This document shows positions 32,245 to 40,158 of a DNA stretch of 47,359 nucleotides, one piece after another. The first letter of the stretch is position 1. The number at the start of each line of letters is the position of its first letter. Position numbers and translations under genes: made by a program. Source of the stretch: DAOTWY01 sp003696565 (GTDB lineage: Bacteria > Chloroflexota > Anaerolineae > Aggregatilineales > Phototrophicaceae). The notes beneath the pieces were generated by a model. That model worked only from the letters and a program-made list of their open reading frames with translations. It was not told the DNA's origin and did not search any database. The DNA is taken from positions 1 through 47,359 of the forward strand of contig DAOTWY010000001.1 of the NCBI GenBank assembly GCA_034435635.1, read 5' to 3'.

Positions 32245-33884
32245 TCCGGCTCTTGACGAAAAATGCGGACGAATCGCTCGGGTTCAACCCCTAAACTGCG
32301 TGATGCCAACTGTTCCTTGCGGATCATTTGATGCTGCCGCCGTCGGACAATTGAATCCTGTGGTTGAAGATCGACAAATGGCTGCCCTGCGCGAATTTGC
32401 ATAATCGCTTGCTCAGTCTCCCGCAGGGCTTCCCCAAAAGGGTCAAGTGGATTGACCTCCAGCCGGAACACATCAATCAAAAAGTTCTCCATTTGGCTAA
32501 CGGTGTTCGCTCGTAGGACATAGATCGGCATACCACGCCGCTCAGCATCGACAATCAACCGTGGGCGACGGCGATAATAGTTTTTCATGGTGACCACAGC
32601 ATCCGCGCTACCTAAATCCTCAGTTACATCTAAGGGGACATGCAACCGCCTTGCAGCTTGTTGTAATCGATTGCGTGCTACACCATAAGCATAAACCGAC
32701 ATCGGCTCTAACGGGGCACCGTTTAATACAGATGGAATATAATCCTCAACATCGGCTTTATCCTTACCTGTAACGGGATGAACATTAGGCGTTATGGTGG
32801 AACGCAGCCCAGGGTTATGCCCAGTATTACCATTGCGCCCCGGTTTACGCCCGCTGATGTCGGTCATGGTGACATCACGCATTTCCGGGCGGATGGTCTC
32901 CACATGAATTTCACCATTCTTATCACGAATGCGCATTTCCACTGGCAACACCCGACCGCGTAACATCCCGTCCACGGCATCTGCCACACTGGGATGTACC
33001 GCCAAGCGGTCACGAGTTTGAATTTCCACCAACACATCAAAGGTTGGCGGTGCCCGGCGTTCTAACACGGTTTTTTGTGTGCCACGCCGCCGTGCCTCAT
33101 CATCACTTAACGTGACAGATTCAATCCCACCAATCAAGTCCGAAAGGGTCGGGTTGAGCATCAGATTATCCAGCGCGTTACCATGCGCAGTACCAATCAG
33201 TTGCACGCCACGCTCAGCGATAGTACGAGCCGCTTGAGCTTCCAACTCACGCCCAATTTCGTCAATAACGATGACTTCTGGATTATGATTTTCAACAGCT
33301 TCGATCATCACCTCATGCTGACGCTCCGGGTGAGATACTTGCATCCGGCGGGCTTTCCCAACAGCGGGATGTGGCACATCTCCATCGCCGCCGATCTCAT
33401 TGGATGTATCAACAATAACCACCCGCTTTTTTTCAGCTAAAACGCGGGCAGCTTCTCGTAACATGGTGGTTTTGCCTACCCCAGGTGAGCCAAGCAGCAG
33501 CACATTCTGCCCAGACATAATTAAATCTTCAATGATGTCGATCGTGCCATATACTGCCCGCCCAACACGACAAGTTAACCCAACGACATCGCCTTTGCGG
33601 TTACGGATGGCAGAAATCCGATGAAGTGTGCGCTCCATCCCTGCCCGGTTATCCGCATCAAAGTCACCGATATTCTGCACGATCAGGTCAATATCGCGCT
33701 GATCCACCTCGTCATCAGATAGTTCAATTTCTCCATCAGTAAAGCGGGCAGTTGGGCGACGACCCAAGTCAAGCACAATTTCCAACAAATTATCGTTGTT
33801 GTCGATGTCATCCAGGGCGTTATTAATATGTGGTGGGAGGACTTTCTTTAGTCTATCAATATCGTCAGTTATGCGTCTTTCCAT
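32241..33884 (-). CDS. R3H-domain AAA ATPase (Ycf45/SpoIIIAA-like)
   Basis: A ring ATPase with nucleic-acid-binding R3H tail, family common in cyanobacteria and chloroplasts (Ycf45) and Chloroflexota; its role is unknown. It has 547 residues from the ATG at 33884 (a GTG two codons earlier is also possible; the ribosome site does not decide). Walker A LLGSPGVGKTTMLREAAR is at about 129-146; VVIVDTSNEIGGDGD and VIVIDEIGRELEAQAA follow, then the SpoIIIAA-like AERGVQLIGTAHGN. A middle low-complexity linker (about 350-400) precedes a C-terminal domain. The R3H motif appears at the end: LQPQDSIVRRRQHQMIRKEQ with the R-x3-H signature, then LGVEPERFVRIF. It converges on the Ser/Thr kinase gene and lies downstream of the GNAT-like gene. 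Confidence 0.88.
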   Translation of the reverse strand: MERRITDDIDRLKKVLPPHINNALDDIDNNDNLLEIVLDLGRRPTARFTDGEIELSDDEVDQRDIDLIVQNIGDFDADNRAGMERTLHRISAIRNRKGDVVGLTCRVGRAVYGTIDIIEDLIMSGQNVLLLGSPGVGKTTMLREAARVLAEKKRVVIVDTSNEIGGDGDVPHPAVGKARRMQVSHPERQHEVMIEAVENHNPEVIVIDEIGRELEAQAARTIAERGVQLIGTAHGNALDNLMLNPTLSDLIGGIESVTLSDDEARRRGTQKTVLERRAPPTFDVLVEIQTRDRLAVHPSVADAVDGMLRGRVLPVEMRIRDKNGEIHVETIRPEMRDVTMTDISGRKPGRNGNTGHNPGLRSTITPNVHPVTGKDKADVEDYIPSVLNGAPLEPMSVYAYGVARNRLQQAARRLHVPLDVTEDLGSADAVVTMKNYYRRRPRLIVDAERRGMPIYVLRANTVSQMENFLIDVFRLEVNPLDPFGEALRETEQAIMQIRAGQPFVDLQPQDSIVRRRQHQMIRKEQLASRSLGVEPERFVRIFRQEPD

Positions 33885-33946
33885 ATTCACCTATTTTGCA
33901 GCTTATGGTTATTTTTTATCATCAGAAAAGCTGCTAAAAGCTATCA

Positions 33947-34873
33947 CTAATCAGATAACGCCGGCACCAAGATGGATTTAGTGAGTTGGAAGCGCGGTTG
34001 GCGGATAACCGCCGCGATGCGCCGCACCATCAACGCTTGCCGCGCGCCAGGCTTAAACTGAAGTGCCTCTAGCGCGGGCTTTATCCATTCTTGGTATCGA
34101 CGTATACATATCGTTACAGGTAGTTTACCTGATTTTTGTAAGCTTTGTGTTAAATGATGGATAATTGCAGGCGTTTCAGATAGGATATCTGGGTTAATAT
34201 AAGGCACAATATAAATGCCATATCGCCCAATTGTGACATCCAAATACGCTTCAATCTGTCCATGCTTATCATACACCCAACCATTCAGTTCACCAGATGG
34301 CGCAATAACCTGTTGTAACAGACCCGGCACCGTTTGAGCAATCAATGCTTGAATTTGTCCGTAGTCTGTTGAAATTGCAGGTCTTAGATAAACCGGTGGT
34401 TCCAAGCAAGGGTAATCCCCAGGCGCACGATACCACAACTGCTGACGGGCATACACCGCAAATCCACTGGTACGCATGATTTCAAACAGGGCACTACCTT
34501 CTTCAACTTCGCCAATCAAAGCGTGGGCGTGGAGCTTGCCTGCCTCTCGTGTCATGGCATCCAACATAAACAGCCAGGCTGTATCATCATCATCAGGATG
34601 TGGCGTAGGTGCAAGATACACAATATGAGCATTTTGATCATCCCCACGCAGACGAAATTGACCAACCACTTGCGGTTTACTACTGCGCGTCACCAGGGTA
34701 TATAACCCTCGTTGGGGCAACAAGATATTGGTCAAAATTGCGCCGCTAGGTCCGTGAACGTTATCCGTACACGCCAATTCACAATTTAGCATGGAAGCAT
34801 GATCACTGACCCGGCGGATCAATGGAATATCTACCAAATTAATTGTACGGGTATCTGCTTCACGGCTAGACAT
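33947..34873 (-). CDS. GNAT-like acetyltransferase-fold protein (tentative)
   Basis: A 308-residue cytoplasmic protein. The first half has a strand-helix order like a GNAT fold: VVGQFRLRGDDQNAHIVYLAP (strands), then a helix WLFMLDAMTREAGKLHAHALIGEVEEGSALFEIMRTSGFAVYARQQLWYR, with the xSGF-x-x-Y ending that is typical of GNAT C-termini. The second half (about 165-300) resembles a second, degenerate GNAT copy. A clear acetyl-CoA loop (Q/R-x-x-G-x-G/A) is not seen, so activity is doubtful. It sits between an M24 peptidase and the R3H ATPase on the minus strand. A named family was not recognised. Confidence 0.5.
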   Translation of the reverse strand: MSSREADTRTINLVDIPLIRRVSDHASMLNCELACTDNVHGPSGAILTNILLPQRGLYTLVTRSSKPQVVGQFRLRGDDQNAHIVYLAPTPHPDDDDTAWLFMLDAMTREAGKLHAHALIGEVEEGSALFEIMRTSGFAVYARQQLWYRAPGDYPCLEPPVYLRPAISTDYGQIQALIAQTVPGLLQQVIAPSGELNGWVYDKHGQIEAYLDVTIGRYGIYIVPYINPDILSETPAIIHHLTQSLQKSGKLPVTICIRRYQEWIKPALEALQFKPGARQALMVRRIAAVIRQPRFQLTKSILVPALSD

Positions 34874-35005
34874 AACAACACTCGTTTACATGGATAACCT
34901 CATATTTATTCTAACCCCGTTTTTAACACATTGGTTGCGTTCTTATCAAATTTGAACTCTAAAGAACCTCTATGAACTAATTATAAAATGAATTGGAATG
35001 AAATG

Positions 35006-36085
35006 TCAAATGGTTAATCCATAAGAGTAGCTTGTCAGGACTTCTGCACCATCCGCCCGTACCACTACATTATCTTCAATCCGCACGCCACCTAAATGCG
35101 GCAAATAAATCCCTGGTTCAATCGTAAATACCATGCCAATTTCCAACGGCGCGTCATTGCTAGATGAAATTTGTGGCATTTCATGCACTTCCAACCCTAA
35201 CCCGTGCCCGGTACGGTGGATAAAATATTCGCCATAGCCAGCATTTTGAATAACATCACGGGCTGCTTTATCAATCATACTTGCCGGAACCCCAGGCTTT
35301 ACTGCCGCAATCGCTGCTTGGTTTGCCGCCAGCACCACATCATAAATCCGGCGCATTTCGTCTGTTGGCTCACCAATACAAAACGTCCGTGTAATGTCTG
35401 CTGGATAACCATGTTTTTTGCCACCGAAATCAATTAAGAGTAATTCATTCGCCTGTAATACTCGGTCACTCACCGCGCCGTGCGGTATCCCGCTGTTTGG
35501 ACCAGTTTGAACTAACGCCTCAAACGCAAAGCCCTCACTGCCGTGTGCCTTCACCAAGCGATTCAGTTCATCGGCAATTTGCCGCTCAGTCATGCCAGGT
35601 TTGATCAATTGCAATAAATCATCTAAGGCAGCTTGGCTTAGTTGTATCGCTTCACGCATTGCCTGAATTTCATCCTCAGTTTTAAGGGCGCGTAAGTGCA
35701 ACAAGTCCTTGCCAATATCAATTAAGGTTTTTGCACCGCCTTGTTTTAAGGCTAGATATTCAAAAACGCGCATGGTCTGCCCGTCCACGGCAATACTGGA
35801 AATCCCTAAGGTGTGGATCGCTTGTTCAAATGCCCCCGCGAAGCCATCGGCATCTGACCAAGGAAAGATTTGCCATTGCAAATCAGCACGTTGTTGAATA
35901 ACAGGTATTTCCAATGTTGGGATGATGATGCCGTGCTGATTTCGGGTAAACAAGGCGATGGTCGGACGTTCAGAAAGATGAAAATGCAAGCCAGTGTAGT
36001 ATGTCATATTTGCGCCGGGGATGATGGCAACAGCATCCGCATCTGTTGATGTTAATAAACGTTTCTGCCGTGTTTCATAATCCAT
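35006..36085 (-). CDS. M24 family metallopeptidase (Xaa-Pro dipeptidase/aminopeptidase)
   Basis: Cleaves X-Pro dipeptides or N-terminal residues before proline using two metal ions. The ATG at 36085, seven bases after AGAGGAT, gives 359 residues; a longer frame lacks a ribosome site. The N-terminal creatinase-like domain covers about 1-130. The pita-bread domain has the metal ligands in LLLIDFGGKKHGYPADITRTF (two Asp), HRTGHGLGLEVHE (His), FTIEPGIYL (Glu) and GGVRIEDNVVV (Glu). The His in SGIPHGAVSD is the usual proton-shuttle region. No signal peptide. It is the first gene of a minus-strand run toward the GNAT-like and R3H ATPase genes. Confidence 0.93.
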   Translation of the reverse strand: MDYETRQKRLLTSTDADAVAIIPGANMTYYTGLHFHLSERPTIALFTRNQHGIIIPTLEIPVIQQRADLQWQIFPWSDADGFAGAFEQAIHTLGISSIAVDGQTMRVFEYLALKQGGAKTLIDIGKDLLHLRALKTEDEIQAMREAIQLSQAALDDLLQLIKPGMTERQIADELNRLVKAHGSEGFAFEALVQTGPNSGIPHGAVSDRVLQANELLLIDFGGKKHGYPADITRTFCIGEPTDEMRRIYDVVLAANQAAIAAVKPGVPASMIDKAARDVIQNAGYGEYFIHRTGHGLGLEVHEMPQISSSNDAPLEIGMVFTIEPGIYLPHLGGVRIEDNVVVRADGAEVLTSYSYGLTI

Positions 36086-36312
36086 TTCAATAATCCTCTC
36101 GTGTTTTATATATTCGGCATGTAGCAATTATCACCGTGTCAATTGCTGCTAATTTTAGACGATTACTTAGGTACAAAAACCCCATTTATGAGGTGAATGG
36201 CTTTATAGCTTTAACATGCATAGCGATATCAGTTGCATTTAATCTGTTTTGAGATATGCTACAATCACTGTATCCCAATTAACGACCCATAACTGAATAG
36301 AAAGTGTATTCC

Positions 36313-36723
36313 ATGCATCAAACTCAATTCATTGAATATACATATGACTTAGACAATCACATTCATATTTTTTACGTCAAAAAAAAGACACGCCAAGCAG
36401 TAGATGAATATGCGATGTATCTGCGGCGCATTGGGCAGGAAATTCAAAACAGCTCTAACCCACCGCAGGTTTTACGGATGATTCTGGATATTCGTGAAAC
36501 AGGTGTGTTTCCACTACAATATCTGTTTAGCAAGCTCAGGGCGATCAACGCGGAATATCCCAATATTCCACCAACTTATCTGGCATATATCACAGATTCA
36601 ACAGGAGATATAGCCCTCATCAACAACCTGCAATATGCTAGTGCTGTTAAACAAACCAACTATAGACAGGTTTTTACACCTGCGCAATATGACGAAGCAA
36701 TTGCATGGTTAAAAACTCAATGA
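36313..36723 (+). CDS. STAS/SpoIIAA-like single-domain protein
   Basis: A 136-residue soluble protein from the ATG at 36313; a GTG three codons earlier is also possible and no strong ribosome site decides. Pattern: strand (HIHIFYVK), helix (AVDEYAMYLRRIGQEIQNS), central strand with loop (VLRMILDIRETGVFPLQY), helix, strand (PPTYLAYITDSTGDIAL), and a last helix with the ending YDEAIAWLKTQ. The DIRETG loop after the buried strand and the closing A-x-x-WL helix match the N-terminal half of the FHA protein at 40159 (FDISTPG; DAVRWL). Its order also resembles the protein at 26506-26967. The fold suggests an anti-sigma-antagonist or ligand-sensing role, which is inference. An extended -10 TGCTACAAT lies at 36257-36265. 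Confidence 0.6.
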   Translation: MHQTQFIEYTYDLDNHIHIFYVKKKTRQAVDEYAMYLRRIGQEIQNSSNPPQVLRMILDIRETGVFPLQYLFSKLRAINAEYPNIPPTYLAYITDSTGDIALINNLQYASAVKQTNYRQVFTPAQYDEAIAWLKTQ

Positions 36724-36771
36724 GTGTTCAGGCTGACAGGGTAATTTGTATCTAGCAAGGTAAAGGGTTAT

Positions 36772-37332
36772 ATGTTCCCACAAGACGAAAACCCAATCGC
36801 TCGTCTAGCGGCGATAGTTGGAATCAGTATTATGCTAGCAGTATTGGGGATTACGTTATTCGGTATTTTCACCAATAGTACGAATACGTTTGAATCACCC
36901 TATCTGCGCCTCAATTACCCGGATGGCTGGCGTGAGATGAATACTGACTTGATAACAGATTGTGAGGATATTGAGTGTATATTGGTCTTACAACAGATCG
37001 CACCGCCTAATGCCACACTGATGATCTCTCGTTTACAAATGTTAGAAAGACAAACGCCGGAACAGCTCGCTTTACGCAGCCAAGAACTGCAACAAGGTGA
37101 AGTTATTGGCACATTTGACTTAACGCTGGCTGGTCAATCCGCGTTTGGTTTGGATGTGTTGGTTTCCGGCAGGCGGTGTGACACCATCATCCGGCAAATT
37201 TATGCCATAAGAGACACAACAGCGTATCAAATTTTGGTGATCGTGCCGTGTCAAGATGACTTTGCATCGATTTTAGGAGCAGTACAAGACATGCTAGATA
37301 GTTTACAGCTTTTTTCTGGGCAGGCGATATAA
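36772..37332 (+). CDS. Membrane-anchored small protein resembling the kinase ectodomain
   Basis: A 186-residue protein with one N-terminal membrane helix (about 10-33, LAAIVGISIMLAVLGITLFG) and an extracytoplasmic domain of 150 residues. That domain begins SPYLRLNYPDGWREM and ends VQDMLDSLQLFSG, matching the start and end of the outside domain of the Ser/Thr kinase at 30596 (SISIPRDWIPRNG; LILDSLQLN). A W near the N-terminus followed by strands and a final helix suggests a PsbP/Mog1-like fold. Four cysteines (in DCEDIECI, RRCD and VPCQ) may form disulfides. An AAAGGG ribosome site precedes the ATG. It follows the STAS-like gene by 48 bases and faces the PIN-TRAM gene. No named family. Confidence 0.6.
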   Translation: MFPQDENPIARLAAIVGISIMLAVLGITLFGIFTNSTNTFESPYLRLNYPDGWREMNTDLITDCEDIECILVLQQIAPPNATLMISRLQMLERQTPEQLALRSQELQQGEVIGTFDLTLAGQSAFGLDVLVSGRRCDTIIRQIYAIRDTTAYQILVIVPCQDDFASILGAVQDMLDSLQLFSGQAI

Positions 37333-37340
37333 AGCAGCAG

Positions 37341-38387
37341 TTAACGGACGGGCTTGGCAAAGATCATGCGCCCTGCTTCTCGGTTAATCAGCTTGGTTAC
37401 TTCCACTCGTACAGTACGATCCATATACGCTTTACCATCTTCCACGACAACCATTGTACCGTCATCCAAATAGCCGACACCTTGGTTGGGGTCTGTCCCC
37501 TCTTGTATGATATGCAAGGGGAATTCCTCTCCAGGAATATAAACCGACCGCACCGCATTCGCTAATAAATTGATGTTCAGTACAGTCACACCCTGTGACT
37601 CAGCAACCTTGCTAAGCGGGTAGTCATTGGTCAACAAATGCGCATCTAATTGAATAGCTAACGCCACTAGCTTATCGTCAACTTCTGGAATATCTTCTGG
37701 ATCATCCTCGATGACCTTAACCGGCGTGATGTTGTTGCGCTGCAATTCGGTTAGTTTGATCAGCCCACGCCGCCCTCGATTACGCCGTAAAGTATCTGAC
37801 GAATCCGCCACTTGGTGTAATTCCGTCATGACGAAACGTGGCACAAGCAGAGTTCCACCTAAAAAACCGGTTTTGGCAATATCCACAATCCGCCCGTCAA
37901 TTAACACGCTGGTATCCACCAACATCTGGCGCGTGCCAGACATTGCAAAAGCTTTAAGGCGTTTGTTCAAAAAATTCTCAGAGATAAAATCCCAAATTTC
38001 CCGCGCCCGCACCCGGAAAATCGTCATCCCCAAGTAACCCCCAACCAATGAGGCAGCCGGCGGTAGTATTTCATTAAACGGTACGGGTAAAAATGAAAGC
38101 GGATAAGCCATTAACAAGCCCAGGATTAACCCGATAAAACCACCCAACAGCACCATGAAGAAGACCTCTATTGGTAGTTCACGGATACTTTGATTAATGC
38201 TTTGAATCGGGCGGACGGTCAGCCAGGGGGTGAGGATTAGCCCCACCAACGCGCCAACTAGACCAAAAATCAGCGCAGATGCATCTGGGGGGAGAGCCAG
38301 AGCGTCTGCATCAAACCCCAGGCGAGCACCTAGGAACGTAAACACAAACAAACCCACAATACGGGATATAAATTCGGCAGTTGCCAT
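37341..38387 (-). CDS. Membrane PIN-TRAM domain protein (YacL-like)
   Basis: A 348-residue protein with four N-terminal membrane segments (about 5-24, 37-56, 72-95 and 108-125), a PIN nuclease-fold domain (about 155-270) and a C-terminal TRAM domain (about 280-340). PIN acidic residues are present: Asp158 in LVDTSVLIDGRI, Glu in MTELHQVAD, Asp in VDDKLVALA and LLTNDYPLS. The TRAM stretch includes QGVGYLDDGTMVVVEDG. Homologues such as B. subtilis YacL are membrane proteins of uncertain RNase function. An upstream promoter with a palindrome over its -10 lies at 38540-38568. It is the last gene of the uppS direction but separated from uppS by 217 bases. Confidence 0.88.
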   Translation of the reverse strand: MATAEFISRIVGLFVFTFLGARLGFDADALALPPDASALIFGLVGALVGLILTPWLTVRPIQSINQSIRELPIEVFFMVLLGGFIGLILGLLMAYPLSFLPVPFNEILPPAASLVGGYLGMTIFRVRAREIWDFISENFLNKRLKAFAMSGTRQMLVDTSVLIDGRIVDIAKTGFLGGTLLVPRFVMTELHQVADSSDTLRRNRGRRGLIKLTELQRNNITPVKVIEDDPEDIPEVDDKLVALAIQLDAHLLTNDYPLSKVAESQGVTVLNINLLANAVRSVYIPGEEFPLHIIQEGTDPNQGVGYLDDGTMVVVEDGKAYMDRTVRVEVTKLINREAGRMIFAKPVR

Positions 38388-38536
38388 TGTTAAGAGACTC
38401 CCAGACTGGTGTTCATCTACTCGTCACGCGGATAAAAATTGCGAAGGCATATTATGCCACAGAACACACCAGTCATAATAAGAACAAATTTACCAAGATG
38501 CAAGCATGGCTAAATGAAGGATCATGCTAGCATATG

Positions 38537-38568
38537 ACAAGTATAAAACTTGTTATGGGACTCTACAA
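38537..38568 (-). promoter_or_regulatory. Promoter of the PIN-TRAM gene with overlapping palindrome
   Basis: On the minus strand TTGTAG (38568 to 38563) and TATACT (38545 to 38540) are 17 bases apart. An inverted repeat ACAAGT-ATAAA-ACTTGT (38537-38553) covers the -10, and a 10-base palindrome ATGCTAGCAT lies at 38524-38533 near the expected start of transcription. The leader to the ATG would be about 145 bases. Confidence 0.5.
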
Positions 38569-38604
38569 CAGGCGTTCAGCTTAAAAGCCGATAAGTTGCA
38601 TCCA

Positions 38605-39381
38605 TCAAGATTGATCCAACTTGTCGATTTGTTCATCCGTCATACCAAAACGGCGACGGCGATGGCTAAACGCCCACAACGCCTTAAGTAGCTCGGTTTT
38701 ATCAAAATCGGGCCAATACGTTGGGGTGGAATAATATTCGGAATACGCCCCCTGCCAAAGCAGGAAATTACTCAGGCGGAATTCACCACTGGTGCGGATA
38801 ATCAAATCGGGGTCTGGCAAGCCGCCCGTGTATAGATAGCGGCTAATTAGGTCTTCTGTCACCTCTTCCGGTGGGATACCATCGCGGATAATCTCTTGGA
38901 CAGCGTGGACGATCTCATCCCGTCCGCCATAATTAAACGCGACATTGAGGATGAGTCGGTTATTGTTTTTGGTCTGTTCACACGCTTGTAAGATTTTCTT
39001 TTGAAGGTGAGGGCTAACCCCCTCTAGTTTACCGATATGACGAACCTGTACTCCTTCTTGATCGAGCTTATTGACTTCCTGGTCTAGCACCATATTGAGG
39101 ATAGACATAAGAATACGAACTTCTTTAGGGGGTCTGCCCCAATTTTCAGTAGAAAAGGCGTAGATTGTCAGAATTTCTATCCCAAATTCCACACAAGCCT
39201 CTAAAATGCGGCGTAAATTTTCTTTGCCTTGATGATGCCCGGCAGTACGCGGCAGCCCACGTGCCTTTGCCCACCGCCCATTTCCATCCATAATAACGGC
39301 GACATGCCTAGGGATCACAGGGGGCAACGTATTAGGTGTTTGCTCCGATTGTTTTTCAGTTGTTCCGTTGATCGTACCCAT
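38605..39381 (-). CDS. uppS: Isoprenyl transferase (undecaprenyl diphosphate synthase)
   Basis: Cis-prenyltransferase that adds isopentenyl units to farnesyl diphosphate to make the C55 lipid carrier of cell-wall and glycan synthesis. It has 258 residues. The catalytic HVAVIMDGNGRWAKARG holds Asp32; GHHQGKENLRRILEAC, LTIYAFSTENWGRP, LILNVAFNYGGRDEI, and LPDPDLIIRTSGEFRLSNF follow, then the WQGAYSEYYSTPTYWPDF region and the tail HRRRRFGM. An acidic, poorly conserved N-terminus of about 20 residues precedes the domain. It is 21 bases downstream of frr, forming an frr-uppS pair as in many bacteria; the usual following cdsA and dxr genes are missing here. Confidence 0.95.
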   Translation of the reverse strand: MGTINGTTEKQSEQTPNTLPPVIPRHVAVIMDGNGRWAKARGLPRTAGHHQGKENLRRILEACVEFGIEILTIYAFSTENWGRPPKEVRILMSILNMVLDQEVNKLDQEGVQVRHIGKLEGVSPHLQKKILQACEQTKNNNRLILNVAFNYGGRDEIVHAVQEIIRDGIPPEEVTEDLISRYLYTGGLPDPDLIIRTSGEFRLSNFLLWQGAYSEYYSTPTYWPDFDKTELLKALWAFSHRRRRFGMTDEQIDKLDQS

Positions 39382-39402
39382 AGGACAAGTCGCCTTTCAT
39401 AC

Positions 39403-39960
39403 TTATACTTCCATGATTTCAGCTTCTTTTAACTTACCTAATTCATCAATTTTTTTGATGAATTCATCGGTAAGTTTTTGGATTTCATTTTCACCGCGTG
39501 CTTTTTCATCTTCAGAGATCATGCCTTCGTTTTCAAACTCAGTTAAATCTTTATTGGCACTCCGGCGGATGTTACGGATTGCCACGCGGTTATCTTCCAT
39601 CACCTTATGCAAAAACTTGACTAATTCCATCCGGCGTTCACGGGTAAGGGCTGGCATATTCAGGCGGATGTTTGCACCGTCCACGTTTGGATTAATCCCA
39701 AGATCAGATTGCTGAATTGCCCGTTCAATGTCTTTGACAGCACCCGTATCATAAGGACGAATTAGGATTTGCATCGCCTCTGGTGTGGAAATATTCGCCA
39801 ATTGGCGTAGCTCAGTTGGTTGTCCATAATAATCGACAATTAAACGATCAACTAGGGCAACACTAGCGCGATTTCCACGGATACCGTTTAATTCATCCTG
39901 GAAAACATGCAAAGTTGCCTTCATTTTTTCGCGTGCTTCATTAACAATATCATTGATCAT
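39403..39960 (-). CDS. frr: Ribosome recycling factor
   Basis: Works with EF-G to split post-termination ribosomes. The ATG at 39960 follows GGAGG by five bases and gives 185 residues, the standard length; a longer frame passes through the ribosome site. Family blocks: an N-terminal helix MINDIVNEAREKMKATLHVF, NRASVALVDRLIVDYYG, LRQLANISTPEAMQILIRPYD, IERAIQQSDLGINPNVDG, LTRERRMELVKFLHKVMED, and VAIRNIRRSANKDL. It precedes uppS on the same strand and is divergent from the FHA gene. Confidence 0.96.
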   Translation of the reverse strand: MINDIVNEAREKMKATLHVFQDELNGIRGNRASVALVDRLIVDYYGQPTELRQLANISTPEAMQILIRPYDTGAVKDIERAIQQSDLGINPNVDGANIRLNMPALTRERRMELVKFLHKVMEDNRVAIRNIRRSANKDLTEFENEGMISEDEKARGENEIQKLTDEFIKKIDELGKLKEAEIMEV

Positions 39961-40001
39961 CAAAACCTCCGTTCTATAACCCAATTGCTTAAATCGCCCG
40001 G

Positions 40002-40069
40002 GTTTGAACGTTTACACCCCTTCAAACATTTTCACATAAGTATACCGGCTTTCAGTCATTGTTAACAAT
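40002..40069 (-). promoter_or_regulatory. Candidate frr promoter and leader hairpin
   Basis: On the minus strand a TATACT -10 (40044 to 40039) lies 18 bases after TTGTTA, which is part of the 12-base palindrome ATTGTTAACAAT (40058-40069). Just inside the expected transcript, GTTTGAA (40027 to 40021 on the minus strand) pairs with TTCAAAC (40008 to 40002) across 12 bases. The hairpin is at the 5' end of the frr leader. Confidence 0.35.
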
Positions 40070-40158
40070 ATACACTCCATCACAAACCAAATCCTCACCA
40101 TCAAGCTAAAATGAATATGCTATCATAAGAGACAAGTTTGTAACTAAGAGTGTGTTGT

